A model generated the notes under the pieces. That model ran no database searches. It was given only the letters and a program-made list of their open reading frames with translations, and was not told the origin of the DNA. Shown here one piece after another: positions 20,813 through 32,900 of a DNA stretch of 64,000 nt. Each line of letters begins with the position of its first letter. Position 1 is the first letter of the stretch. Where the stretch lies: assembly GCA_964016875.1 (NCBI GenBank), contig OZ024721.1, forward strand, positions 13,305,109 through 13,369,108, in the 5' to 3' direction. A program made the position numbers and the translations under genes. This DNA comes from Fallopia convolvulus (taxonomy: Eukaryota; Streptophyta; Magnoliopsida; Caryophyllales; Polygonaceae).

Positions 20813-23800
20813 TCAAGCTGCTGATTCCTTTGCTATCTTCTCTGCCTTAGCAATGACCTCTTCAATTCCTCCAACCATGTAGAATGATTGTTCTGAAAGG
20901 TCATCATATTTGCCATCCAACACACCCTGCAAATTTTACAGAATAAAACATTAATACAGGCTAAATAACGATGACTGTGTAGTTTGAAGCTGGAAGACGG
21001 TTACCTGGAAGCTGTTGATGCTTTCCTTCAACTCAACATACTTTCCAGGAGCGCCCGTGAAGACCTCAGCAACATGGAAAGGCTGACTCAAAAACCTTTG
21101 AATCTTACGAGCACGGGCCACCGTCAACTTGTCATCTTCGCTGAGCTCATCCATACCCAAAATGGCAATGATATCCTGAAGATTCTTGTAGTTTTGAAGA
21201 ACCTTCTGTACTCCACGAGCAGTGTTGTAGTGATCCTCTCCAAGAATGTGGGGAGAAAGCATACGAGATGTGGAGTCAAGTGGGTCCACAGCAGGATAGA
21301 TACCCAGCTCAGAGATCTGAATACCATTCCAATTTAAGAAATTTAGAAATGACGGCATATTAACAACGGCATAATAAAATCTGGATAAAAAACATACTTG
21401 TCTCGACAACACTGTTGTGGCATCCAAGTGAGCAAAGGTTGTTGCGGGAGCAGGATCTGTCAAATCATCAGCAGGCACATAAATAGCCTGCACAGAAGTA
21501 ATGGAACCCTTCTTGGTGGTGGTGATACGCTCCTGAAGGCCTCCAAGGTCAGTAGCCAAGGTAGGTTGGTAACCCACAGCAGAAGGAATACGTCCAAGCA
21601 AAGCAGACACCTCTGAGTTAGCCTGTTTAAATGATGAAACAGTGGAGTCAAGAAGCGAGTCTAAAATTCAGGAAAGTTCCACATTTAAACTCTCTTACCA
21701 AAATCCTACCTGGGTAAAACGGAAAATGTTATCAATAAAAAGCAACACATCTTGTCCCTCTGCATCACGGAAATGTTCAGCAACAGTTAACCCAGTGAGA
21801 CCAACACGGGCACGAGCACCAGGGGGCTCATTCATTTGACCGTATACAAGAGCACATTTGCTATCAGCCTAGAAAATATTGAAAGACTACAATGTGAGTA
21901 AAGAGACAACAACAACAACAACATTTTCCCAGTGTGGCTCCCCTTGCGGGAAATCTGGGGGGTCAAGATGGGGGCACCCCTGGCTTGGCGCAAGGGGGTG
22001 TGACCAAAAGACCCGAAATGTGAGTAAAGAGAGTATTACAAATATATTATTTAAGGAATGGAGCAAAAGCACTAAGAAGGAAGAAAAGACAATAACCTGT
22101 TTATCTCCTAGCTTGATAACACCACTCTCAATCATTTCCTTGTACAAGTCATTGCCTTCACGGGTACGCTCACCAACACCAGCGAAAACAGAGAAACCAC
22201 CTGACCGGACATGCAAACAAGTATCAAGCACTGTATTCCATAAAGCAGAAATTAATCTTAAGAATATGACCAATCATTCATTACAGACCATGAGCTTTAG
22301 CAACATTGTTGATCAGTTCCATAATAAGCACTGTTTTCCCCACACCAGCACCACCAAAAAGCCCAATCTTTCCTCCCCTCTGGTATGGAGCAAGAAGATC
22401 CACAACCTGAAGAATGATGTGATAAAAGCAGACAGAGAGAAGATTAAGAGAACTATAAATGGATTGACATGGGTTCTTTACAATTATAGAGGACATTGGT
22501 GAACATATATACCTTGATTCCAGTAACAAGGATTTGTTGTTCAGTTGCTTGCTCAACAAAAGCAGGTGCTTCTCTGTGAATTGGCAAAAAGTGATCGGTT
22601 TCTGCTCATATATAAGGAATATGATCAGTAAAGTCACTGTAAGTATTAATGGTCAGAATGGAAATATCATCTCATGCCATGAGTTTCTTACTGATCTCTC
22701 CATTTTCATCAATGGGCTCTCCAATGACATTTATGATACGACCAAGAGTGGCCCTTCCTACGGGAACCTGTAGGAACATACAATAGGTCGAAACAGATGA
22801 AAACCAGAGTCACTTCAGATCAGATTATACATTATTTGCATGTGCATAAATGAAGTAATCCATCCCGTGACATGACTAAACTATTTGATATCACTCAAAA
22901 TTATGTATTTACGGCCTTGTTGGTACAAAGACTTTGAGAGAAAGTAAAAATCAAAAACAAAAGAAAGAAAACTGGACAACGAGAAGACTAGCCTAGAACT
23001 GTGCATCTACTGAGATCTAGACTTGTACACTTGTTCAAATGCAAGGTGACCACATGAACCACTCGATTAGCATGATACAGGAATCGGAGGGAAAGAATCG
23101 AAATATTGCAATTACAAATAGGAACTGTGAAAATACAACCTAAAGGCTAAATGTCATCAATTAACATCAATTCACCAATACTGCACTAGAATGTCGTGCA
23201 GAATATTTATTGTTGTTACGAATATATGAACAAATGAGCATACCTAACCCAGCCTAGAGACAACGCTAATCCTTATCACTACCACTACTGGTAAAATATC
23301 ATCAAATCTAACTATTCTCATATAGAATGTTACAGAATCCTGAAAGGCATCCAAGCTATTAGGCAAAATCCAATCCTCCTTAAGCAAGCAAACAAAAGCG
23401 AAAGTTTTTAATCGAAACAAATCTGAGGGAAAATGTCTTACAGTAATTGGAGATCCAGTGTTCAAAACCTTCTGGCCCCTGACAAGTCCCTCGGTACCGT
23501 CCATAGCAATGGTCCTGACCATGCTTTCTCCCAAGTGCTGGGCGACCTCGAGCACCAGCCTAACTTCATTGTCCAACACCTCAAGCGCGGTCAAAATCGG
23601 AGGCAAACCCTCCTCAAATCTCACATCGACGACGGCACCGATCACCTGGCAAACCTTACCGACAGCGCCCTTGCCGGTAAATTCGTCGGTGATCTTCCCT
23701 GCGCCACCAACTGCGCCCTTAATCGGAGCAGCGGAGGGAGCCGCAGATGATGTAGCGTAGTCAACGGCGCGATTGAGGAGGTAGCCGTGAGGGGAGAGGC

Positions 23801-23900
23801 GAGAGTAGGTGGAGGGTCTAGGGGAGGAAACGGATGGCTTGGGGGATGATCGGCGAAGGGAAGATCGAAGGAGAGACGACAACACCCTCCGAGACGCCAT
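20813..23900 (-). CDS. ATPB: ATP synthase subunit beta, mitochondrial (nuclear gene, copy 2)
   Basis: This is the second complete gene for the catalytic F1 beta subunit, in inverted orientation to the copy at 9707. Nine exons, 5' to 3' on the minus strand: 23442-23900, 22692-22767, 22513-22601, 22289-22406, 22097-22200, 21710-21868, 21398-21622, 21005-21316 and 20813-20926. It encodes 551 residues. All exon lengths equal copy 1 except exon 1, two codons shorter in the transit/linker region (SAAPSAAPIKGAVGG here, SAAPAPSAPPTKGVIGG there). Walker A, Walker B and the PAVDPLDSTS signature are all present. Intron 1 is 674 bases against 299 in copy 1. Introns 5, 6 and 7 are identical in length and, by eye, in sequence, including the SINE; introns 1, 3, 4 and 8 differ. 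The stop is TGA rather than TAA. The gene is intact and presumably expressed. Confidence 0.97.
21907..22016 (-). mobile_element. Truncated TS-like SINE in ATPB copy 2 intron 5
   Basis: This is the same 110-bp insert as in copy 1, at the same intron position and with the same 16-bp flanking repeats (21891-21906 and 22017-22032). The (TTG)n tail reads as (CAA)n on the plus strand. It is homologous by descent or conversion, not an independent insertion. Confidence 0.75.
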
Positions 23901-24005
23901 TGAAGCTTTGATTCAGAGCAGATTAGAGACTAGGGTTTGCTAACGAGGGTGAGTGGTCTATATAGCTCCAAGAGTTCAGTAGTAGTACGACGCCGTTTAG
24001 GATGT
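23901..24005 (-). promoter_or_regulatory. Core promoter and leader of ATPB copy 2
   Basis: On the minus strand CGGCGTCGTA is followed by a TATA-like CTATATAG, then ACCACTCACC and a leader ending CTCTGAATCAAAGCTTCA before the ATG. The order and spacing match the region upstream of copy 1, although base changes are frequent. Confidence 0.5.
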
Positions 24006-27000
24006 TGCTCATTCGCTATGTTCTTTGCTTTTATTTGGTTCTTACGACAATGCGAGAAAGGGGGGAAATGAGGCAATCAGGTTTATTCCTTTTTTAAGCT
24101 ATAATTCTCTTTCTGGTATGATTTTTTATAACTTCCATTTTAAGCCACGTCATATTACAATAAAATTAAGAAAAGTTTAGGCCATTCTATCACAAAAAAG
24201 GAAAAGTTTGGGCCAATACATTGTGTCGGAGTTTAGATCATAAAAAACTTATTTTTATCTTATAAAATAAAAAAAACTTTAAATTATTTAAATTAAGGAT
24301 ATTTAAAAGCTGATGTTCATCCTTAATTGCCACTGTGAACCATATATTTAAAATTGTTTGGTTATCTCAACTTATGGCATTAAATTCCATGGTTCAAAAA
24401 CACACACATGGTTGAAAACTTTTTTCGTAAAGGTAAGGGTATTTTGTATAAGAAACATTGGAGTGACTTCCATACTTTCTTAAGCGAAACTTATCACGGG
24501 GATAACGCCTTAAATAAAATATCGGTGGAAGACATCAAGACGGTTATGATTGCATAGCGGAATTCAAAGTATGCAACTTTGCGATGGGAGATAGTTGATA
24601 ATAATACTGAAATTATTCAACTAGGAGGCGATTTCAAACGAGGATGAAATTCAGACATAGACCTTACAACATTGCTCACAAGCATTGTTGCTTGGGCATT
24701 TAGGTTATAACGGAGAAGGATAATCTTAGTCTACACACACATCGGGTCCATTGCTACACCATTTGTGGCTTGGCAATTTAACTCATATAGTGATGAAAGC
24801 GGCAAAAAAATTGATTTTCGAAGGAAACTTCAAATCTTGCATATCACAGTAACTAGTTGAACTTTGTGCCCTTTTCCAGGCACACTTAGGCCTCCAACCT
24901 TTGGTTCTAGGAGTACATTCAGTCTCTCATCTCTCATAGCTGGCAAGACAAAACGATCCCTCATCTTAGTCTTAACGTTTATAGTTCAACATAGGAAAGT
25001 TCTGCCAGGTTATAATTCTCCAACCATTCGCTAGCTCCTTCTTTGAGTTATAGATGCACATTTTCAACTTCGGGGTAATTAGTGTTTCACATGTATTTTG
25101 TCATAGGCATTAGTCCTCAATGACGTGAATATCCTTAATTCCTTACGAAGTAGGATACATCTATTTGAGACGGATTGAGAACTTACATTTCCTCTCGGTT
25201 CGTAATCTGGTGAGGTTCTTACTATGATTATTTTCCTTCTGTAGGGCAGAAGGGATTGTTCCATGTATCATTTCCACAATTAGAATTTCTAATGCTTTCA
25301 TTATCGTCACGTCAAACAATATCGAAGTACTAGGATCCGTCATTCGAGTACTCCATTATTTCTATTTCAGATGTTTTGAACCATCATTCTTTCATAGAGT
25401 GTGAGCATTGTTTAGGGGAGCTTTGTTGTTCCCCACGATTTGACCGTCTGAATAGGGAATCACCAATTTATTCCCAACTAATTAACATTCATTTAGAGGT
25501 AGGGTAGGCACTCGGGTTTTTGAAGCAACAATACTTTATTGAAAAGCCTTCAAGAGGTTTGTGCCATAGGCTTATTTATGGTAGGAAGGACAATTGTTCT
25601 AAGGTGCGAAGGAAATAGGCACGTAGTGGTAGAATATATGATTGGAGCCAGTACAAACAAATATGGTCGAGGTAATTGCTTCCATTGCGATAGTTTGGAA
25701 CACATGTCCGAGAATATGCCTTGGGCATGAAGCAATCTCATGGACCATTATGCCCATTGGGGTGACGTAGAGAAGTTATAGTTTATGTCCAAAAATCTTG
25801 GTGCGAACAACTTCCATTCTAAACTTCGATTTACTACCAATAGCAAATTGGCATGTCAAAACTGGCGACGAAGGGTCTCCATATTGTGGCTACCAATAGC
25901 AAATTGGGGTGACCTAGAGAAGTTATAGTTTATGTCCAAAAATCTTGGTGCGAACAACTTCCATTCTAAACTTCGATTTACTACCAATAGCAAATTGGCA
26001 TGTCAAAACTGGCGACGAAGGGTCTCCATATTGTGGCTTTCACGATAATGGTAGCCTTACTAATGATCGATTTTATTCTGTCGATGAAGATAGGATATCT
26101 TACCCAGATTCTCTGTACTGAGCAAGCAAGTTAACTTTTTACTTGTAGGTACTTTGGGGAAGTATATTCATTAGTTGTTAGGGTTCTCAACCATCCATTC
26201 ACTTCGATATTGTCATTGTCTCCTCACATGCCCCTCGATAAATCCTTTTTAGGATCGATGTTAGGTTGGGACATATAGATCCTTGTTTGACTAACCTTTC
26301 CTTGGTATCCATTTTTGGAATCTTCTCTCTTCCCGTGAGTGACCGACTCAGCAAGGTTTGGCTCCATAGAAGGGTAAGCAACACCCTTAGTCGACATTCC
26401 TTCCTCTAATTTCGGTGGAGCACAAGCTTTCATTTCTCCTTAAACCATTTTTTGTAAATGGATAACAGATAGGCATTTATATAGAATATTCATAATTCTA
26501 CACTTGAAGAAGGAGGTTGTTGAAAGAAGTACTTGGAATATAAACAAAACTTTTCATGTTTAAAACATTTATCTTCTTAAGAGTGATTTGAGAATTTATA
26601 ATCCTTATAAAGACTCCATTTATTAGCAACAAAAATAAAATTCTAAGGCAAAGCCTTTAAGGTCGAAAGTTCTTTTTAGTAGATACGTTCAAATTTTAAA
26701 CCTCACGAGGAGAGTTTAAAATTTCAAAATCTTAGGAGTGTAATTCTTGACTCGAGTTTAAAGAAAGATGAGATCATTTTTTTAGGAAATATGTCTTATG
26801 GTAGCTTAGGTTGAAGGCTTGGGTTTCAAAACCATTGAATAAGATTGGGTTTAAAAATATGTCGATTTTGAGAAAAGTTATCATCTTAAAATTTCTAACT
26901 TATAAGGTTCTCTTATATGGATTTCGACTAGAAACATCTTAATAAACATAGATGACTTAGAAAGAGTAATTGTTACATAGGGTTGGAGTTCTCTAGGAAG

Positions 27001-27094
27001 AAATTCTCAAATGAAAGATTTCCTTGGGAAGTAGAATGGAAAAAAGTTTAATCCTTCTAGGAAAATTGTTAAAGACTCAATTTAAAAAAAATTC
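24006..27094 (-). mobile_element. Decayed interior of a minus-strand LTR retroelement
   Basis: A primer-binding site at 27095-27107 on the minus strand shows that a retroelement interior should run leftward from there. The region holds only short broken frames. One minus-strand frame begins near 26433. On the plus strand near 25673 a peptide CFHCDSLEHMSENMP resembles a CCHC knuckle with the last Cys lost, which may be chance. A 147-bp tandem duplication starts at 25756. No intact protease, reverse transcriptase or integrase motif was recognised. The left limit is not defined; the first part (24006-24400) may be simple intergenic DNA. Confidence 0.4.
25756..26038. repeat. 147-bp tandem duplication
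   Basis: The block starting ATTGGGGTGACGTAGAGAAG at 25756 recurs at 25903 with one base change (GACG to GACC). The second copy ends about 10 bases short. The motif CTACCAATAGCAAATTGG occurs inside the unit and at the junction, giving 18 bases of microhomology that could have seeded the duplication. Confidence 0.9.
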
Positions 27095-27107
27095 GGCTCT
27101 GATACCA
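27095..27107 (-). other. Primer-binding site (initiator tRNA-Met), minus strand
   Basis: GGCTCTGATACCA is the exact complement of TGGTATCAGAGCC. It lies four bases from the LTR edge at 27112, the same spacing as in LTR-A at 4078. It orients this element to the minus strand. Confidence 0.85.
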
Positions 27108-27886
27108 TAATTTTAACACCTCTATTTTTATCCTAAGGGATATTACGGTCACTGATCCTGAATTAGCCTATCCGGAACTACCCAATGCTTTAAAACACTT
27201 AATTAAAGGGAAGATGAATTAAAAATTGAAGTCTTTATTCATTAAGAGGAATTGTAGTACATTGCAATAGTATTTCATTTACATAAACTATAGTAGCGGA
27301 AAATATGACTCCTATTATAAAAGGGTTATTAAAAAGGCTTATTGAAGATACATAATATTTTCAAGGAGAACTCATATCACGATGAGTACCTTGGTATACA
27401 AAGGGAAGAGTTAATGCACAGTCTCTTAGATGCTTTGTTTTTGGAAAAAATTCTTCCTTCGTGCAACCTTGTCTTGCCTTGATCTTCAAGTCTTGAAACT
27501 ACTCCTTTGAACGCACCTCTTCTTGAATACTTGAACTTAGAGATTTGATCCTTCCTTGTTTTGTCCCTTACCACGTTTATCTTCGAATCCTCAGTCCTTG
27601 AGAAACGCGCCTTTGCAACTGATGTCCAAACATGAAAGGAAAAAGAAAGAGAGGGTATGTGGGTTAGTCTAATGAAAAACTAGCAAGTGAATGACGACTA
27701 TGGTATTAACGAAGCATGTTGGTATCGATTTCCAAATGATGGTGATTGGTCGGTAGTCCAACAATTAATACTTTCATCGAAAGAGTGAAGGCTAGGAAAT
27801 TTCGAGATAAGTTTGAGATTACGAGGATGTGCTTCTATTAGGAAGCAAGTCAAACTCTTGCCCAAGAGAAAAGAAATCAAACTTTC

Positions 27887-29860
27887 TGTGACACCCTTAT
27901 ACCCTATGACGTATACTTTGTAAAAACTTATTTCCCATATAAACATATAATTTACATATAACAACTTTCCACGTAAACATATAACAAAACTAACAACTAT
28001 ATAAGGTTGCACACACATACACAACACAAAGTTCTATGTTGTTACTTCTCGTGCTAATACATCTATTACTCTAACTTTATTACAACTCATATGTCTATGA
28101 TGCAAAATGAGGAGGAGAAGGTTGCATTGAGCTTCAGCCGGCCGACCTGTATGAATGTGACCTCTAAACGGACACACATCAATAAGAACTAGCTGAACCT
28201 GAAAAATTGTTTTGCGATTTACATGAGTCGCATACTCAGTGAATATAAACCATCATCAATTATTTCACATAGAGTCAAACATTTAGTCCATATACATATA
28301 CATACCTATTATACATATGTCATATAAGAATTTACTATGCATATGCAAATGTTGATGTATCCAATTTATTATTCTGTGAACTGTTCAAGCCTGAATCTGC
28401 CCCGGGTTTCCATTACCGACTCTTTTCCATTACCAACTTTTCATTTCTTTTTTTTTTTCCATATACCAACTTTTCTCCTTTTTTTTTCCATTACCGACTT
28501 TTAGGCATCTTAGGCCTCACTTGCTCATATATCATCTCTTAGGCATCTTAGGCCTCATGTACGACCCGTAGGTCTCTTTTGTATACAAATTCAGGGCAAG
28601 ACAGTCACAGGTCCTTTTAATCTCATTGCAATATGCTATGCAATCAAGTGCATCATGTAACCATATATCATATGACATCTGTTAACATACTTTTTATACA
28701 AACAACTCTGGAAATTTCAGAGCTATCACATATATCCATATAACTCATATAGCACATATATCCATGTAACTCCTATAGCACATATATCCATATAGCATAT
28801 ATAGCACATATATTCATATAGCTCATATAGCACATATATCCATATAGCTCATATAACAAATATATCCATATAACACATAGGGTTGAATCTCCGGTCTATA
28901 CTCACCTCTTTAAGACAATAACTATATTTCTCCCCCTTGTCTCTGACCCCGTTCTATGACTTGAGCTCTTATATGTAACCCAATGCAAATTAGGCTATTT
29001 ATTCTTATAAACTCTAACCCGTATGCAATAAAATGCAAGTATGCATTATAACTTTTTGTGCATAATTCCAAATCCTTTAAAACTTGACAATAATAAACTA
29101 TATATATAGAAGAACATTTTTCTAGTTCAAATCTCTATGAAAAACTTGATCAAAAGTTCCCATAATTTCATTACAAGGCAATAGCCTAAAATTACTCTGA
29201 AATCTTTTACCAAATATATATCTAATATCGAAAACATCCTTTAAGCACTATAAATCGACTGATTTTCAAATCAAAATCAACAGTAGATCTAGATCTGGAA
29301 AATTAGAAATTTCTAAATAAACCATTAATTAATTAAAAACTTACCAAATCACGCTTATACTTCATGATTAAAACCCGATAGAAGAATTCTTGTACTAGAT
29401 CCACAAAAAAAACAACAAAACCTTGAGTTTCCTGTTCACTTCTCTCGTTTCTTTCTCTCTGGAGCCTCTCCTTTTTTTTGTTGTACGTATGTTTAGCAAA
29501 AGCTTACAAATATATATATCATAAAGGCCTAACAAGACAAATTTCAATTTCCAACAACAAAAGTCAAAAATCAATTTCCAACAAAGGCAAAGTGATTTTG
29601 ATCAAAGTTGAATTCTGCGTACTTTCGGCTAGAATTTTGGATAATTTCGTTTTCCACCCTCAAATTTCCTTTACTACAAACTTTACCCTGAAATAATTAA
29701 TAATTAACTTTTTCTTAAAAACTTTTTAAAATATAAAAACTTAAATTAGAAAATAAATATTACTTTTAAAAATGCATATATCATGTCAATATGTCATGCA
29801 TATGCTTCTAATATTATATGAATGCAAAATGACGTATGCACCTTGGTCGGGGATGTTACA
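27887..29860 (-). repeat. 3' LTR of the Tekay-type element
   Basis: It is 1974 bases long. In coding orientation it starts TGTAACATCCCCGACC and ends GGGTGTCACA. It is flanked by CTTTC on the outside and the polypurine tract on the inside. It contains a 24-25 bp minisatellite built on AGCACATATATCCATATA (about 28725-28880). Confidence 0.95.
28725..28880. repeat. LTR minisatellite (unit about 24 bp)
   Basis: Variants of AGCACATATATCCATATA separated by ACTCAT or GCTCAT are repeated about six times. The equivalent array in the other LTR lies at about 35465-35640. Confidence 0.8.
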
Positions 29861-29874
29861 GTCCTCCCCCTCTA
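29861..29874 (-). other. Polypurine tract
   Basis: On the minus strand AGAGGGGGAGGAC lies directly against the 3' LTR start. This is the expected primer site for plus-strand DNA synthesis in an LTR element. Confidence 0.85.
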
Positions 29875-29931
29875 TAAGAATTTTGTTCTCAAAATTCGTT
29901 ATCTCTTCATATGATGCAGTATGATAGGGAA

Positions 29932-32900
29932 TCAATTACCATTAAACAAATGTGGATATGACTTTCTCATCTTCTCCTCAGTTTCCCAAGTCGTTTCTTC
30001 TATACCATGATTTTTCCAAATTACTTTAACCATCGGAATCTCTCTATTCCGCAACTGTTTGATTCTGTAGTCCACTATCATGACTGGTTCCTCTATGTAG
30101 CTCAAATTCTCTACAATCTGTACTTCTGAATCCTTTAGCACATGTGATGGATCAGATCGATACCGTCGTAACATACTAACATGGAAAACATTATGAATCT
30201 GAGCCAATTCTGAAGGCAATGCTAATCTGTATGCCAACGATCCCACCTTCTCTATGATATCATATGGCCCAATATATTGAGGACTCAGTTTTCCTTTGTT
30301 ACCAAATCTCATTACACCTTTCCATGGAGAAACTCGTAAGAATACTTTATCTCCAACCTGATATTCCATCTCCTTGCGATGTTGATCAAAATAGCTCTTT
30401 TGTCTATCTTGTGCTGCCTTCATTTTGTTCTTTACAATGTCAATCTTATCAACTGTGTCTTGTATAATCTCAGGCCCTTCTAATATTTCTGCACCCTCTT
30501 TATCCCAATATAAAGGACTTCAGCATTTTCTTCCATACAATGCCTCATATGGTGCCATCCCAATGCTACTGTGAAACTGGTTATTATAAGCAAATTCCAT
30601 TAGTGGAATATACCTATCCCATGAACCCTGAAACTCAATAACACAAGCACGAAGCATTTCTTCTAATGTTTGTATAGTCCTCTCTGACTGTCCATCTGTC
30701 TGAGGATGATAAGCTGTACTAAAATGCAATTTGGTCCCCATAACAGTTTGAAAACTTTCCCAAAAATGAGAAGTAAATCTAGGATCTCTGTCTGATACAA
30801 TGGACACTGGTATTCCATGAAGTCGGACAATTTCTTTCATGTATATCTCTGCCAATTGATCCAGTGAACAACCCCAACGTATAGGCAAGAAATGTGCTGA
30901 CTTAGTCAATCTATCAACAATTACCCAGATAGCATCATTTCCTTTTTGTGTTCGGGGTAGTCCCATAACAAAATCCATCGTAATCCGCTCCCATTTCCAA
31001 ACCGGAATAGATAAAGGTTTCAGCATACCTGTAGGTGCTTGGTGTTCTGCTTTGAATTGTTGACAAGTAAGACATTTAGAAATAAATTCAGCAACTTCCT
31101 TCTTCATCTTTGGCCACCAATAATGTTGTCTTAGAGTATGATACATCTTTGTTGTACCAGGATGCATAGCATATGGTGCATTATGTGCCTCATCTAAAAT
31201 TTCTCGTCTTAAATCGTCAACATCAGGTACACATAATCTGGTGCCATACATCAATGTGCCATCCTGAATAACAAACGGCGTATCTTTACCTTGTTCAACT
31301 TGTTCTTTAATTTCTGCCAACTTTTCATCTCTTACTTGTGCATCTTTAATTTTCTGTCTCAGCACTGGCCGAATCTCCAAAGTAGCAATCAGTACTCCAT
31401 TAGTATCAAACTGTAGTCTAGCATTTAGACCTCGCAAAGCAATCAAATCTGACAATGAAGTCATGTGCATGTTGGCCATCATACCACTGGACTTTCGACT
31501 CAAAGCATCTGCTACAACATTAGCCTTTCCTGGATGATACTCGATTGTACAATCATAATCTTTCAATAGTTCCATCCAACGCCTTTGCCGCATGTTCAAC
31601 TCCTTTTGACTCATCAAATACTTCAAACTCTTATGATCTGTAAAGATTTGGAATGTTTCTCCATATAGATAATGTCGCCAAATCTTTAGGGCAAAAACTA
31701 CTGCTGCTAGCTCTAAATCATGTACAGGATAAGAAACTTCATGTGGTCGTAACTGTCGTGATGCATAAGCAATTACTTTTCCATTCAACATCAAAATACA
31801 ACCAAGACCCTGATATGAAGCATCAGTGTAAACAACAAACCCTCTTGTACCTGTAGGAATTGTCAGTATTGGTGTTGTAGTCAAACGGTGCTTTAACTCA
31901 TCAAAGCTCTGTTGGCATGCAGAATTCCAATGGAATGGAGCATTCTTCCTCAACAATTTAGTGAGTGGTGCAGCTATAATAGAGAATCTTTCAACAAATC
32001 GTCTGTAGTATCCAGCCATCCCAAGAAAACTACGAACTTCTGTAACCGTAGTTGGTGCTTTCCAGTTTACCACTTCTTCAACCTTCTTAGGATCAACCTC
32101 TATACCTCTTCCAAATACTATGTGTCCTAAAAATACCACATGATCCAACCAGAATTCACACTTACTCAATTTAGCATACAACTGTTTTTCTCTCAAGACT
32201 TGTAGCACGATAATCAAATGATCATCATGCTCCTCTGTACTTCGTGAATATACCAATATATCATCAATAAAGATGATCACAAATCTGTCCAGAAAAGGTT
32301 GAAACACCTTGTTCATCAAAGCCATGAATGCTGCTGGTGCATTAGTCAAACCAAATGGCATTACCAGAAACTCATAATGCCCGTATCGGGTCCTGAATGC
32401 TGTCTTGGTAATGTCATCTTTAGCTATCTTCAATTGATGGTATCCTGATCGAAGGTCTATCTTTGAAAATACCTTTGCACCCTGAAGTTGATCAAACAAA
32501 TCATCTATCCTTGGCAATGGATACTTATTCTTCACTGTTACCTGATTCAACTTTCGGTAGTCTATACACAATCGTAAGGTACCATCTTTCTTTTTAACAA
32601 ATAAAACTGGTGCACCCCAAGGTGATACACTAGCCCTAATAAATCCTTTGTCTAACAACTCCTGTAATTGCTTCTTCAGTTCCTGTAACTCCAGTGGAGC
32701 CATGCGATATGGAGGAATAGAAATTGGCGCAGTACCTGGCATTAATTCCATAGTAAACTCTATCTCCCTATCAGGTGGCAATCCAGGAAGATCCTTTGGA
32801 AACACATCGGGAAAATCTTTAACAACTGGAATATCTCCAACCTCATCACATTCAATTGTACGATCTATAACATGGGCCAGATATGCCTCACATCCCTCTC

